A stretch of DNA of 64,000 nucleotides from Macrobrachium rosenbergii (lineage: Eukaryota > Arthropoda > Malacostraca > Decapoda > Palaemonidae). A model generated the notes under the pieces. The model saw only the letters and a program-made list of their open reading frames with translations, did no database searches and was not told the origin of the DNA. The stretch spans positions 62,404,720-62,468,719 of the forward strand of contig NC_089788.1 of assembly GCF_040412425.1 (NCBI RefSeq), read 5' to 3'. Positions 33,153-45,135 of this stretch are shown here, in pieces. Position 1 is the first letter of the stretch; each line of letters opens with the position of its first letter. Both the position numbers and the translations under genes were made by a program.

Positions 33153-35006
33153 CTCCCTAACGCCGAGCCTGTATTTACAAAAGTGTCTGTTGTATGCTGG
33201 TGGCGTTGGGGAGTTAGCACTGAAGCGGAAAAAAAGCTTTTTTTTAAATCACAGCATGCTTAGTTTTCAAGATTAAGAGTTCATTTTTGGCCCCTTTTTT
33301 TCATTGCCTGAAGTTTAGTATGCAACCATCAGAAATGAAAAAAAATATCATATATAAATATTGAAATATATGACAGCGTGAAAAAAAATTTCATATGTAA
33401 TTGTATACAAATCGCACTGTGAGCAAAACAGTTAAAGCTAACGAGTTATTTTTTTTTCTTTGTATTGTACACTAACTTGCAATGATTTTGGTATATAACA
33501 AATTGTAAAACGATCAAAGCAACACAGAGAAAATATTATCACAAACTGATGCATGAATTTGTAACGCACAGACGTAAAAGTTTTTTTCAAAAATTCACCA
33601 TAAATCGAAATATTGTGCTAGAGACTTCCCGTTTATTGCAAAATGAAGGTAATTGATTGAATATTACTAGACTGTAAGTGTTTTAGCTTACAATTGCAGT
33701 TTTCAACCATTTCGGTCGAGTTAAAGTTGACAAAGTAGAATTTTTTCTATTTATTGTGATTTATATGAAAATATTTCAAAACTGATAAAAGCTACAACCA
33801 TGAATTATATTTTGTTGTATTCTACATGAAATTGCGCACATTTCCATATATAAAACTTTATGTAACGACTAAAATAAATAGTGCAAACATTACAACAAAG
33901 TGACGAAAGAATTTCCGAGATGTTCGGCCGAGTTACCGTTACAAAGAATTTCAGAGATGTTCGATGTACCAGCCAGACGTAAGGAAAAAGTTTTTTCAAA
34001 AATTCACCATAAATCGAAATATTGTGCTAGAGACTTCCAGTTTGTTGAAAAATGAAGCTAATTGATTGAATATTACTAGAATGTAAGAGTTTTAGCTTAC
34101 AATTGCGTTTTTCGATCATTTCGGTCGAGTTAAAGTTGACCGAAGGTTGAAATTTTGGCACTTATCATGATTTATATGAAAATATTTCAAAACTGATAAA
34201 AGATACAACCATGAGTTATTTTCAGTTGCATTCTACATGAAATTGCGCACATTTTCATATATAAAACTTTATGTAAAGACTAATATAAAACGGCGCAAAC
34301 ATTACGACAAAGTGACGAAAGAATTTCTGAGATGTTCGGCTGAGTTACTGCGCGCGGACGTAAGGAAAAAGTGTTTTTTTTCAAAAATTCACCATAAATC
34401 AAAATATTGTGCTAGAGACTTTCAGTTTGTTGCAAAATGAGGGTACATGATTGAATATTACTAGAATGTAAGAGTTTTAGCTTACAATTGCGTTTTTCGA
34501 CCATTTCGGTCAAGTTAAAGTTGACCGAAGGTTGAAATTTTGGCAGTTATTGTGATTTATATGGAAATATTTCAAAACTGATAAAAGCTACAACCATGAG
34601 TTATTTTCTGTTGTATTCTACATGAAATTGCGCACATTTCCATATATAAAACTTTATGTAACGACTAATATAAACCAGTGCAAACATTACGACAAAGTGA
34701 CAAAAGAATTTCTGAGATGTTCGGCAGAGTTACCGCGCGCGGACGTAAAGGAAAAGTTTTTTCAAAAATTCACCATAAATTGAAATATTGTGCTAGAGAC
34801 TTCCAATTTGTTGCAAAATGAAGGTACATGACTGAATATTACTAGAATGTAAGAGTTTTAGCTTACAATTGCGTTTTTCGACCATTTCGGTCGAGTCAAA
34901 GTTGACCGAAGGTTGAAATTTTTTGTAGTCGACGTACGGTACGTCCACTCAGCACCCAACAGACAATTTTCGTCGACGTATGATACGTCCAGTCGGCGTT
35001 TAAGGG
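33153..35006. mobile_element. TTAA-bounded non-autonomous (piggyBac-type?) element with internal tandem repeats
   Basis: Flanked by TTAA at 33149-33152 and 35007-35010. The left terminus reads CTCCCTAACGCCGA and the right terminus TCGGCGTTTAAGGG, whose complement is CCCTTAAACGCCGA; these are imperfect inverted repeats. TTAA duplication with CCC…GGG ends is typical of piggyBac elements. The interior is AT-rich, without ORFs, and contains about 3.5 tandem units. It sits in the LINE 3' UTR. Confidence 0.75.
33560..34925. repeat. ~385-409-bp tandem repeats inside the TTAA element
   Basis: The string 'AATTCACCATAAAT' recurs at about 33592, 34001, 34386 and 34768, giving periods of 409, 385 and 382. 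Each unit also has 'ATATTGTGCTAGAGACTT', 'AATATTACTAGA' and 'CATTTCGGT'. About 3.5 units. Confidence 0.88.
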
Positions 35007-35106
35007 TTAATCATAAAGTTATTCCATTCCATTATGGCACTGAATGACCAAAATAGGTCCCAGTGCTTGTGCTTGTCCCTATATTTCATAATCCATCCAT
35101 CCAACC

Positions 35107-37428
35107 TTGCTATTCAAACTTCATCATCATTTGTTCAAATATTTATTGCTTTACCTAGTATATAGCTGCTATAGGATCCACCTGATAGACATCTTACCCT
35201 CAGTGCTTAAGTCCATCAAGCTTGGACCCAGCACTAAGGGCAAGGTTTGACATATAGGCTTCACCTTGCTCAAGCACATCATGTACTCCCCAATTTCACA
35301 GGTGGCAGTGCAGCTTGCTGTTCAATTTCACCTCTATCAAATCCAATGAGCAGTCAAAATTATTGTACAGGTTGACACATCATTTTATATACAAGGAGTG
35401 AAAGTGAAAAGTAAGGAAGAAAATGGACAAAGTAAATAAATAAAAATAGGATGATTAATAAAGTTCATCTTTTTCTAGTGCTCTGAACTGCCCTAGAATC
35501 ATTAGATATTTAGTTGGAAAGTATTATGTTCTTATATCTGTATGCAAAAAGGCTAGTCCATTTTAAATGAGTTTAGCACAGTACTGTACACATAAGAAAT
35601 CAGGGACTTGGGTGACTTCCAGTGTTAAAAATATTGTACAGTACAGTATTCTGTTTGTATATTTGGAATGTCTGGAATTTTTCTGGTCCTTTTGTTTTCC
35701 CTTTAATCATTCCTGTTGATTAACAGGCAAATCATTACTTTTTTTGTCTTGCAAGTATCATTTAAAGAACTTGTATATAAAATTCAACTTTAATTCAACC
35801 GTAGAAAATTTACACAATTTACATTTATAAATATTCTCCTGTACAACATTAGCAAATATCCACATCTGCATAGTTTTCAATACACACTAAACAATACTTC
35901 AGGTCAATATGACCAATATTTAGGCTTTTGGAGTATGGGATAGGACATATTATTGTAGTACAATCAATACTGGTAAGGGGGATCTAAAAACTGAACATAT
36001 CACATTTGTGACACCATGAAACCTTTCTTTTTAAGTCTGTTAATATTTTAATAACAGAAAATAACATTGTACTATTTCCTTATTGGAAGCAGCAAAGAAG
36101 CAGCTTTGTTAATTAAGTAGAGGAATTGTTTGATTAGATTTGAGTGCTAACAGGAAAATAAAACATACTTAATTTACAGAAATTAAACTAATTAAGAAAT
36201 TAAACTTATTACTTATATAAATTATTTCTCCAATTGAATAAAACAGTAAATACTATATATATATATAAACCAAAATATACATTTGCCTTGTTTCTCATCA
36301 AATATATATTTTTATAAATATGATATATAAAAGGGCTACTCTTTCTCTAATTCTAGGAAGACCTGCACAGAAAGATAATTGTGGATACCAAATAATTGCG
36401 CAACATTCATGAAAAAGCAAGTTTTTTGCAGCACATTCTTTCCTGTAACTAAAGAATTGACACAAATGTTATCTACATTTGTACTATAACATGGATCACA
36501 CAACAAAACTGTCACAACACATTTGAATATGAATCATCATGAGCATTCAAAATTTTTAAAAGTTTCCAAAAGAAACTGGTAAAAAGTCTTGAAACGAAAG
36601 AAAACCTAAAATTATCCTATTTACAGCTTGGAATAATTTGTTAACAAAAATTAAGTTAAAAATGTGCATACACTTAATCCATACAATTGAAATATATAGA
36701 ACTTTCAGAATTTCTTCAATATTTACATATATACACTTATACTAATGTTTTAACATTCCCATCAAGGGTATATTTTATATAAAATTTGTCAAGTAGGGAG
36801 ATACCAAAAACTAAGCATTTTTGAGATCACAATTTGGCAGGGTTTCCATACATTGAAAAAACATAAAACATACACTACACACTACTGGCAAAAACTAAAC
36901 AAAGAACAATAGTTTACATCTCTCTTTATTTTTTGTTTTTACTCTTGAAAGACCCAAACCACCTCTAAAATACAGTCCTCTTCCATCTTCATGTTTACCT
37001 TGCCATTTAAACATAAAATCTGAAGTCTTCATAAGTATCATTTTTTATATGCATAGATGCAAACTTTTACCACAGAAAGCTTTGTTTTATACGTATTTAT
37101 ATATTCACATAAGGGTTCTTCACTAAATGTACATATATAATTCTGTGTTTTCAAAATAAATTTCTTGAACTATTATATAGCTCAATATATAAAAAATTTG
37201 ACTTATTAATTTCACTAATAATACTCTGCATTCAGTTATCTTATAACATTAATGCACTTAAGCCATCTTAAATCAGTGCCAAACAAAGGTACTGAACTTT
37301 TTTTTTTTTTAATCAACAATCACTTAACAGCAGCACTATGTCAGTCTGGATTTGCAGTCATAATTTACTCTTAAAACTTAATATGGTTACACAAAAGCTC
37401 TCCATTATCCTGCTGGAATTTATAAACT
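35107..37428 (-). other. Non-coding AT-rich region, probably including the REV3L 3' UTR
   Basis: No supported coding sequence. It directly follows the REV3L stop codon on the minus strand, so the part next to 37428 should be 3' UTR. It includes small AT repeats (about 36254-36268). Confidence 0.5.
36925..36930 (-). terminator. Candidate polyadenylation signal for REV3L
   Basis: AATAAA on the minus strand, about 500 bases after the stop codon. Others further downstream cannot be excluded. Confidence 0.35.
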
Positions 37429-37581
37429 TCATATCACACTAGTAAATCTTTGAATAAGCTCTTGTAGCTGTCCAGTCAAAAGTTGGTCAATGCTTGCTTG
37501 GCTACGCTGGTAAGTGATAGGGCAGTCAATAGATATGCACTCCACCTTTTCCAGTCTACATCCAAGGCAAGCCTGGCAAAC
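37429..37581 (-). CDS. REV3L: DNA polymerase zeta catalytic subunit, last coding exon
   Basis: The exon starts at 37581, directly after an ATTTTTTAG acceptor, in phase 0 with the donor at 51268/51267. It encodes 50 residues and a TGA at 37431-37429. It begins 'VCQACLGCRLEKVECISIDC' then P: a C-x2-C-x9-C-x4-C arrangement, which is the CysB motif of B-family polymerases (it holds a 4Fe-4S cluster and binds accessory subunits). It ends with a helix 'QLLTGQLQELIQRF', matching the position and character of the last helix in REV3. POLD1 has a similar CysB, but the upstream exon favours REV3L. Polymerase zeta performs translesion synthesis in the nucleus. Intact and in frame. Confidence 0.86.
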   Translation of the reverse strand, partial: VCQACLGCRLEKVECISIDCPITYQRSQASIDQLLTGQLQELIQRFTSVI

Positions 37582-37814
37582 CTAAAAAATGGTAAAGACA
37601 TAACAGATGTTATTACAATTTTAGCATAAGAATATAATAAATCCATATACTTTAGTTCAAACTACCATAAGCTTCCACACAGTTATATTTGAATGAAGGT
37701 AGTTAAGGAAAACATTGAAATTTGTGTACAGTCTAATGAGTAAATTATATTTGCAATTTAAAATTTAACCTAAGTTTTCTTGCGCTTTCTTGTACAACTG
37801 GATCTGTAATAAGA

Positions 37815-38690
37815 TTAATATTTTTAATCTTCACTGATGGCTCTAAATCTATATGGCTGGCATTGGATACGGAATTTATAGCAGCATGCTAAGGTAGGGG
37901 GCATTTCCTCAAGAAGCCTCAATTTTCACAGCAGAGTTCCATGGTATTTCAACAGCTAATGAAAAAGCAATTGTGGATGAAGGCAATTTCAGTAATTCCT
38001 GTGACTTCAGAAGTGTTCTGCAGGCACATGGTGCTTTTAACTCTGACAACCCTTTGATTTTAAAAAGTTCACAGTGGATCCATATCACTGAAAGCAGAGG
38101 ATTAACAATAACATTTTGCTTGGTCCTAGCACGTGGGAGTCTGTGGCAATGAAGACACTGATAGAATAGCAAAACAGGCAGCAGCTGGGCTATTTCTATG
38201 GAGAAATCCTATTTTGTTTAAAGATTTTTTTCCCCAAAAATTAAAGCTTGAATGCAGGAAACCTGGCATGACCACTGAAACTTGATAAGTTCCAACAAAA
38301 TGAAAGAAATTACATCTGTTATACCTCCTTGGAAGTATGGAATTATATGTAGCAGATGGGAGACAGTGTTATGCCCATTACACATAGGACATACCTGCTC
38401 CACCCATAAACACATGATCACCAGCCTTTTTGCCAAGGTAGCTTAATCCTCTCGATTGAGAGGTATTTCCTAATTGAATACCTCAGTCTAGGGGATCTGA
38501 GGAATTGTTACCCCTCCAAGGCTCAGTGCAAAGATGGCAGGTTTATCCTTGCTGGGGTTCTTGAACAGAATCTTTATATAATGCCAGTAGCATATTTAGC
38601 TTTATCCCAGAAGCTGTCTCCTGGAAGAAATCTAATCTTCATCCTATTCCTTTTATTTTTATAATGAACTCTACATAGTTTTAAATTAAC
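37815..38690 (+). pseudogene. LINE RNase H and C-terminal fragment in REV3L intron
   Basis: RNase H begins 'IFTDGSKSIWLAGIGYGIY' (about 37826-37882), then 'ASIFTAEFHGIS' (about 37916), a decayed 'FNSDNPLILK' and 'FCLVLARGSLWQ', where the usual W-V-P-x-H-V-G is damaged. Further on, 'KEITSVIPPWKYG' and a decayed Cys/His end are seen. Antisense to REV3L. Stops are frequent. 5'-truncated. Confidence 0.7.
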
Positions 38691-38794
38691 TTTTTTTGTT
38701 TATTTGTAGTTTTATAAGAAATATCAGCATCAATGACCCTGGTTGTCTTGATGCTCTTGTGTGGACTGGAACATGCATGTGAGTGATGTCTGTG

Positions 38795-39135
38795 GAATTG
38801 AATGGAATATAAAATTTAAGCCTAATGCCATGTGCTGGGACCTATGAGGTCATTCAGCGCTGAAAGGGAAACAGAGTAAAAATGTTTCATAGGTGTAACA
38901 AGAGGAAAACCTTGTAGTTGGACTCTGAAACAACTGTTAGGAGGGAGTGGATAGTAAGGTGGAAAAAGGTATGAATAGAGCTGTTGTAAAAGGAACGGAA
39001 GGGGTTGCAGCTAGGTGCCAAAAGAACACTGCAAAGAATCTTAAGTGCAGCTAGGTGCCAAAAGAACACTGCAGAGAACCTTGAGTAACACCAACAGTGC
39101 ACTGCAAGAGGTGCACTGATGATACTACTCCCCTA
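38795..39135 (+). repeat. SINE-like dispersed repeat, copy 1
   Basis: It shares with 40537-40850, in order, 'GAAT(A/G)…AATTTA(G/A)GCC', 'GGGACCTATG(A/T)(G/T)GTCATTCAGC', 'AGGTGTAACAAGAGGAAAAC'-like, 'GTTAGGAG', 'GTGGA(T/A)AGTAAG' and a 'GCACTG…CTAC' end. Within it, a ~40-bp segment (about 39005-39083) is duplicated in tandem ('GCAGCTAGGTGCCAAAAGAA'). No protein coding. Type (SINE or LINE end) not determined. Confidence 0.7.
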
Positions 39136-39799
39136 AGGGGGAGTGATGTCTGCGCAACAAGCAATGCCTTCAACATAAACCTGGAGACTGACCTGGCATG
39201 AGAGGACCACTTGGACTTCCTACAAGAACACTTGGATTTTCCCTTCCTCCTCCATCTGCATGGAGAACAAGTCTCAAGAAGAGGATTGGCTGATTAATGT
39301 ATGGCCACTATGACTGGTGTCACATCTGTACATGCATACAAACACAAACTGCTCATGTACATGATCTAAATTTTGTTGAGGTGGTCTGCCTTCCTAACAA
39401 AAATACATAACTGCTCTACATTACACTCCTCCCCATGAATCATTGCAAGGATAAAACGTCCATCTCTGTCACATCCTGAAGAGAGAAACCTATGTCTTAG
39501 AATCCCAAGACTGGGACATTTGACCAGCATATATCTCAGTCATCAAGAACAGGAAGGTGATGATAAGCAATGAGATGATGAGTACGATGATGGCAAAGAT
39601 GAAGATGAAGACTGTCTAGACCTTGATAATCTTGATAGCTGGGGTGGAGAGATCCTGGTGGTTTCCACCCTTTGTTTTTCAAAAAGGTTCCTAGTGTGCT
39701 GTCTCTCAAGATTTGTAGATTCTATAGATTTTTATGTTAACATAGTATCTTCGCTGATTAGCACAAGGTTAGTAACACAGTGCCTTTTCCAAAAGTGGC

Positions 39800-41320
39800 A
39801 TATCTGCAAGACTGCATTAACTACAGGCCAATTTCTATTTTCTCTACGCTCTCCAAAGTTGCAGAAAAATTTATTTTAAGCTACTAGACAAGTACGGTAT
39901 GTGGAATCCAAAGGATTGTTAACTGATAGTCAATATGCATATAGGAAACAGTTAGGTACCAGCGATGCTCTTTTAGATCTGACATGCTGTTTGCAAGAGA
40001 ACCCTGATAAAGGGTTTGTAATTTAAATACATTTTATTGCTGCCTTTGATTCAGTAGATCATAAGTTACTTAAACATACATCATCTTCATAATCTTGGAA
40101 TGAATGAAGAAGTTTTAAGATTACTTCAAGATTTCCACAGAGGTAGGCAGCAGCAAGTGATTGTTGATGGGATCTTTGGCAAACCAAGACCTACTGAGTC
40201 TGGACTTCCACAGGGTAGTGCTCTTGGTCTGTTGTTACTTTTGTGTATACAAATTATATGGTTGTTGGCCTGGAAAACAAGATTGTTCAGTATGCCAATG
40301 ATGCATCACTTGTGCATGTAGTAAAGTCTTCACTCATGAGAAATGAAGCTACTCTTAGTCTCAGTTATTACGTGGAGCGGATTAGAGAATGGTGTAGTCA
40401 GTGGGGTAGCTTCAACTATAAGCTTTAATTATATCTGGTGTAACTTTTGACTCACATACATCTTACCTTTGAGAAACTTCTAATATAAGTATCAGCAAAT
40501 GCTGCAAAGAATTTAGGTACTGTCCATTTTAGAATAGAATACAGAATTTAGGCCAAAGGCCAAGCACTAGGACCTATGTTGTCATTCAGCTCTAAAAGAG
40601 AAATTGGGAGAAAAAAGGTTTCAAAGGTATAACGAGGAAAACCTCACAGTTGAGCTATTAAAAAATTGTTAGGAGACGGTGGAAAGTAAGAGGAAGAAAG
40701 AGAATATGAACAGTAAAAAGAAACAAAAAAGGTTGCAACTAGGGGCCGAAGGAATGCTGCAAAGAACTTAGGAAATGCCTACCGTGCACCACATGAGGCG
40801 CACTGACAGCGCTACCCCCCCCTACGGAGACAACCTGTTGTAGGTCATTTGCCCTTCCATTACCAGAATACTGTTTTCTGGTGCGGATGTCTGCCTCTGC
40901 TAGAGATTTATCTCTTTTAGACACAGTGGATCGTGGTGAAGGATTTTCTTTCCTAACATCAGCAGTTATGACTTGCACCATTGAAGGATGATCTGTTGTT
41001 CGTCAAATTTTCTTAAGTTGTATTTTAACAGAGATCGTTCACATTTTACAATTGATCCCTGATCCTCTTTTCCTGCCGAGAGTGATCAGATTTGCTGAAG
41101 CGCAGCACCAACATCAAGTAATGTGCCTTGCTGTTGAACTACTAAGTTCCAGAGGTCCTTTATTCCTCACACCATTGGACTGTGGAGCAGTCTCCCTGGG
41201 GATGTTGTGCAGTTGGAACCTCAAAAGTTTAAGCAAAGATGCAATGCAGTACTACCCTAAAGGAATTCTTCTAGGATTTTATCATTTACTTCCATTTTTA
41301 TGTTTATTGATTTAATTTAT
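39800..41320 (+). pseudogene. Second LINE RT fragment, split by a SINE-like copy
   Basis: 'NYRPISI'-type start (about 39821), then 'MNEEVLRLLQDFHRGRQQQV' (40100), 'SGLPQGSALG' (about 40198-40227), a decayed YADD box 'VQYANDASL' (about 40288-40314), 'ETLSLSYY'-like text and 'GVTFDSH' (about 40437). After the SINE-like copy, 41095-41260 encodes the C-terminal 'IGLWSSLPGDVVQLEPQKFK' block, common to Jockey/CR1-type LINEs. No RNase H is seen. This wording differs from the 28-kb LINE, so it is a different family. Confidence 0.72.
40537..40850 (+). repeat. SINE-like dispersed repeat, copy 2
   Basis: Aligned with 38795-39135, without the internal 40-bp duplication. It lies between the RT core and the C-terminal block of a LINE fragment, in the same orientation. 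Confidence 0.7.
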
Positions 41321-41606
41321 TTTTTTCTAACAACTGATCTCTTCTTTCTGTATTTCTATTACCTTCAGTTACTCCTTTCAAATGAACACCATATTCTTTA
41401 GAAGCTTGAATTTCAAGTAAATGGCCACTGTGGGCTTGTTCCATATGAATAGGGTTCATCTTATGAATAATAATAATCAATAATAATCACAGCTGCACAA
41501 TTGCTGTCCACTGACCAGAACTCTTGGACAGAAATCACTTCTGAAGTTGGCTCATCAGGAGGAAGGTCAGTAAGGACCACCACTTCAAGCAACTGTTTAA
41601 GGTTCC

Positions 41607-43802
41607 TTAACCCCTCGCGTCCAGCAATGCTCCTGTGAGGCGTAATAATAACTATGGAGGCCTGATCTGGGCTGACTCATGTGAGAATTCATATTTTGCA
41701 CCATATTTTTGGAAGAATTATTTCAAATCAATTATATGGGTCATAAATAACAATATGGCAACCCTATAGCCTCCACTAAGTCACACTGTGGGTGAGAGGC
41801 AGTTACTCCTTAGATCTCATGACAGAAGGTGATGCTATGTCTCCCAGTGATCCCATGCCAAATATAGGGTGCACTTGGTTTTGAAGATAGGAGTGTAAGC
41901 CATAAAACTTCCAAAAAAGCTTTGATAGAAGAAATATCAAGTGAATTCGAATTTTGTGAAATAGATGGTTAATTTGATGATTCTTACAGTGAAATGATGA
42001 AAGTGATAAGACAATGATATATTGGAGGGGTTAGGCAATCTAAATACTGATGATGATGTTGAAGACCCTACTTATCAACATGAAATCAGTGATGTAAGTG
42101 GTCTGGACAAAAGTGGAGTTATCAGATATGAAACAGAGAGGTTGGTGGCAAGATGGTCTTTTCAACCACGTAGGAGGCGCTCTAGGTCTCGCTCTTTGAG
42201 TGGTATTGGTGTTGGTGTTCAAATGCATGGTGCATCGGCTAGAATTTCTGAACAACGTGATGGCTGGATGGATGGAAAAGACTATGCCAAATGAATATGT
42301 TTTTGCTGGACTGACAGGAGCGACGAGCGACTGTGGTTCGAGTAATGACAGCAAGAAATCGGAAAGCTCAAGGCTTTTCATTGACAACAAGCTTGTTCAA
42401 GTTATGGTTGACAAAATGAACCAGTACCACAAGCAATGCATTGTTGGCAGGCCACAAGGCACCAGTAAGATGAAGTAGTGGATGAATGTTAGCCTGAGGG
42501 AAATGATAGTATTCCTTGTGATAACAGTAATCATGCCCCATGTACTGAAGCACTGTGTCAGGGTTTATTGGTCAATGGCTAAGTTTATTCAAATGCCAGG
42601 ATTTTCATAGTTCATACCTTGCAACCAGTACCGGGAATTTACATATTTTTGCATTTCACAGACAGTGATTTACACAAGCCAAATTCCAATGATTGACTTA
42701 GGAAAATAAGGAAAATTATGACCCTCATATGTAAACGATTTTCAAAATATTTTTATCCTTTCCAAAAACTTGTAACTGATGAGTCTTGTATTGTTCTATG
42801 GGTGCCTTATTTTCATGCCATATATTAGGTCAAAGAGGCGCCCGTTTGGTATAAAAACAAGCGTTATTTGTGACTGTGCTTGTTTTTTGTGACTGTAAGA
42901 CTAGATACATCACTGGTGTCGTTATTTATACCACAACAGATGCTGACATTCCCGTTAACGATCCTCTGGTGCCGTCATGAAAACACTAATGGCCCCTTAT
43001 CTTGGTTAAAGGCATATTTTGTATATGGATAATTACTACACCAACCCTAGTCTAAGTGAATATTTACACAACAACAACAACACTGGATCAGCTAGTAACC
43101 TGCAAAAATAGGGGAGGGATGACCATCTTCCCCCCCCTGGCATAAAGAAAGGAGAGAGTGTTAAGAAAGAAAGGGCATCACCTTACCATCAAATGGAAGG
43201 ATAGAAAAGAATTTACTCTACTAACTATGATACACACTGCAATGACAGCACCCACAGGGTGACAGGACCATCGAACCCCAAACACGAAGCTAGACGTTAT
43301 TGTTGACTAAATAAAAAACATGCGTCTTGTCAACAAGTCAGATATGCAGGTGGATACAGTTGAGAGTGTAAGAACACTCAAGTGGCTAAAAAAGTACTGC
43401 TTCACCTCACTGACATTTGCATGCTGAATGCTTATAATTTATATAAGCACAGAAATGGCAAGTCCATGTCCTTGCATCATTTCTCTCTGAGAGTCCACTA
43501 GCAACTAGTCAACTAGTACAGCATGTATCAACCAGAGGTGCAGAAGAAGGGTGTTGTCAATGCAGACTGACCATATTGCACCTCAGGAATGGTGCAATAA
43601 GCACCACCTTGCTTATGTACCTCCAACACAGTCACATGCTAAAGGACAAAGGCTGTGCTACGTGTGTGCATATACCAAGAAGCCTGAGCAGGTCAAGACT
43701 AGGAAAGTCACAACCTGGTGCCCAAGCTGTAAGGTGACCTTATGCTTGGACTGCTTCACACAATCCCATTGCTGGATTGCTATGCCAAATTTTATTCAAT
43801 GA
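41607..43802 (+). pseudogene. piggyBac-type transposase pseudogene with left TTAA end
   Basis: TTAA followed by CCCCTCGCG at 41607 is a plausible left end. An acidic N terminus follows (about 41930-42120), then 'NQYHKQCIVGRPQGTSKMK' (about 42418). The DDE domain is scattered over frames: 'KRRPFGIKTSVICD' (about 42832-42876) and 'YMDNYYTNPSLSEYL' (about 43023-43067) with the aspartate before NYY, then 'LHLTDICMLNAYNLYKHRNG' (about 43402). The C-terminal cysteine-rich finger is intact: 'CYVC…WCPSCKVTLCLDCFTQSHC' within 43660-43780. The right end was not found. The domain order is that of PGBD4-like transposases. Nonfunctional. Confidence 0.82.
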
Positions 43803-43904
43803 GAGAGAGAGAGTGCTCAAGGAATTTATGTCATCAAAGTACTTATCAATTTACAGGGAAATATATTGTAAATATATTTAGTACAGGTAAATGAGAATTG
43901 TATT

Positions 43905-45135
43905 TATATATGTCCAGGTGCCTCAATTGTAACGTTTTATGGGTAAATGTAGCTTTATTTTATGCTCATTGCTCATAACAAGAAAGAGAGGAGTTTTGCC
44001 TCATGAAAGGCTAGACAGAGTGGGAACACCTGGGTGGTCTGGGGACAAAGGGACAAAAATGAAAACATGTTTACCACTTTTGGATATACAGTATTTGCTG
44101 GGGAATTTTACACTTACAGGCAGTCCCCGGTTAACAGCAGGCGCACTTGTATCGCAGATTTCCGCTTATCGGCACCGATACATACCTAACACAGGCGTTG
44201 ATAACCGAAAATCGGCGCCGATAAGCCCGAAAAAGCGCCGGAAATCACCGATTTTTGGTTAGTGGCGATTTTCAGTTATCATCACGCCCCAAGACCAGAA
44301 CCCCCGCCGATAACCAAGGACTGCCTGTACTGGCAAGTGAGAATTTATTTTTACTGAAATAATTTAGTAATTTATGTATCAATTTGCTGGGAAATTTTAC
44401 ACTACTGAGTAAATAAGCATTTTATTTTTTTTACAAGAATAATTTGTAATTTACATGTGAATAAACACCCAGCCCGACCAATATGTAACAATTACTCAAT
44501 ATACACACCTGTACCCATTGCACTGCTCACCCAAGCCAGCTCATGACCCCAACAAACAAAAGAAAGACAGATGAACCAACCAAAACAACCACAAACAAGA
44601 GCGCTTACAACCTTTTGTCACCACCACTAATTCCTAACTGCTACCACCACCATTTTCCTCACTACCATCTTCCGTACATCTAAAGACGTCACAACAATCA
44701 TTACTGTGCCATTCCAAACATAATGAGAGGACCGGCTTTACAAACACCCAATAAACTTAACAGCGTACTCTGTCTACATTTCTTAAATGTATAACGCCTA
44801 CAACTACTTCACGAACTCATTTAATGAAAATAACAAAATAATGACTAAATTTATAAAACTTATAAAACTGACGAGTGATCAACATATACATGCTGGAAAT
44901 TTCTGTCAGTTATTTATCAATTAAATAGGAATTTTGCAATTATGGGTAAAATTAAGATAATTTTATAATTTACTTATCAAAGCTGGAAACATTTTTGTCA
45001 TTTGCATAACAATTTCCTAGGAAATTTTATATTTATGAGTAAAAGTTTATTTTTATAAGTCTACATGTCTCAATTGTAATGTTTTACAGGTCAATGTAGC
45101 TTTATTTTATACTCTATGCCGACAACAAAAGAGAG
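43905..45135. repeat. AT-rich stretch flanked by ~75-bp direct repeats
   Basis: About 43912-43985 and 45063-45135 both read 'TCAATTGTAA(C/T)GTTTTA' then 'GTAGCTTTATTTTAT'. Between them 'GGGAAATTTTACACT' and 'TTTACTTATCAA'-like phrases recur. A MITE is inserted at 44117. A GA run of about 26 bases follows at 45129. No gene seen from 43803 to 45400. Confidence 0.55.
44117..44327. mobile_element. Pogo/Tigger-type MITE, family B (211 bp)
   Basis: Ends CAGGCAGTCCCCGG and its near complement, flanked by TA at 44115-44116 and 44328-44329. The interior 'GATAACCGAAAATCGGCG' is shared with 10675-10908. It lies in the REV3L intron. Confidence 0.85.

Larger units (their letters stand above)
28026..35106 (+). 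mobile_element. RNase H-containing LINE (I/Jockey superfamily), decayed, with nested TTAA element
   Basis: Domain order is ORF1 with CCHC knuckles, AP endonuclease, RT, RNase H and a terminal Cys/His motif. A 3' UTR follows, ending at about 35106 in 'GCACTGAATGACC…CAGTGCTTG' and ATCC repeats. The same 3' motif in the LINE tails at 17.6 and 27.6 kb shows related families. A 1.86-kb element is inserted in the 3' UTR at TTAA. The left end at 28026 interrupts a DIRS family E fragment. All ORFs are broken. Confidence 0.85.

Noticed and set aside
33560..34925. Centromeric satellite
   Set aside because: Only about 3.5 units, enclosed by terminal inverted repeats and TTAA, so it is better explained as the inside of one mobile element.
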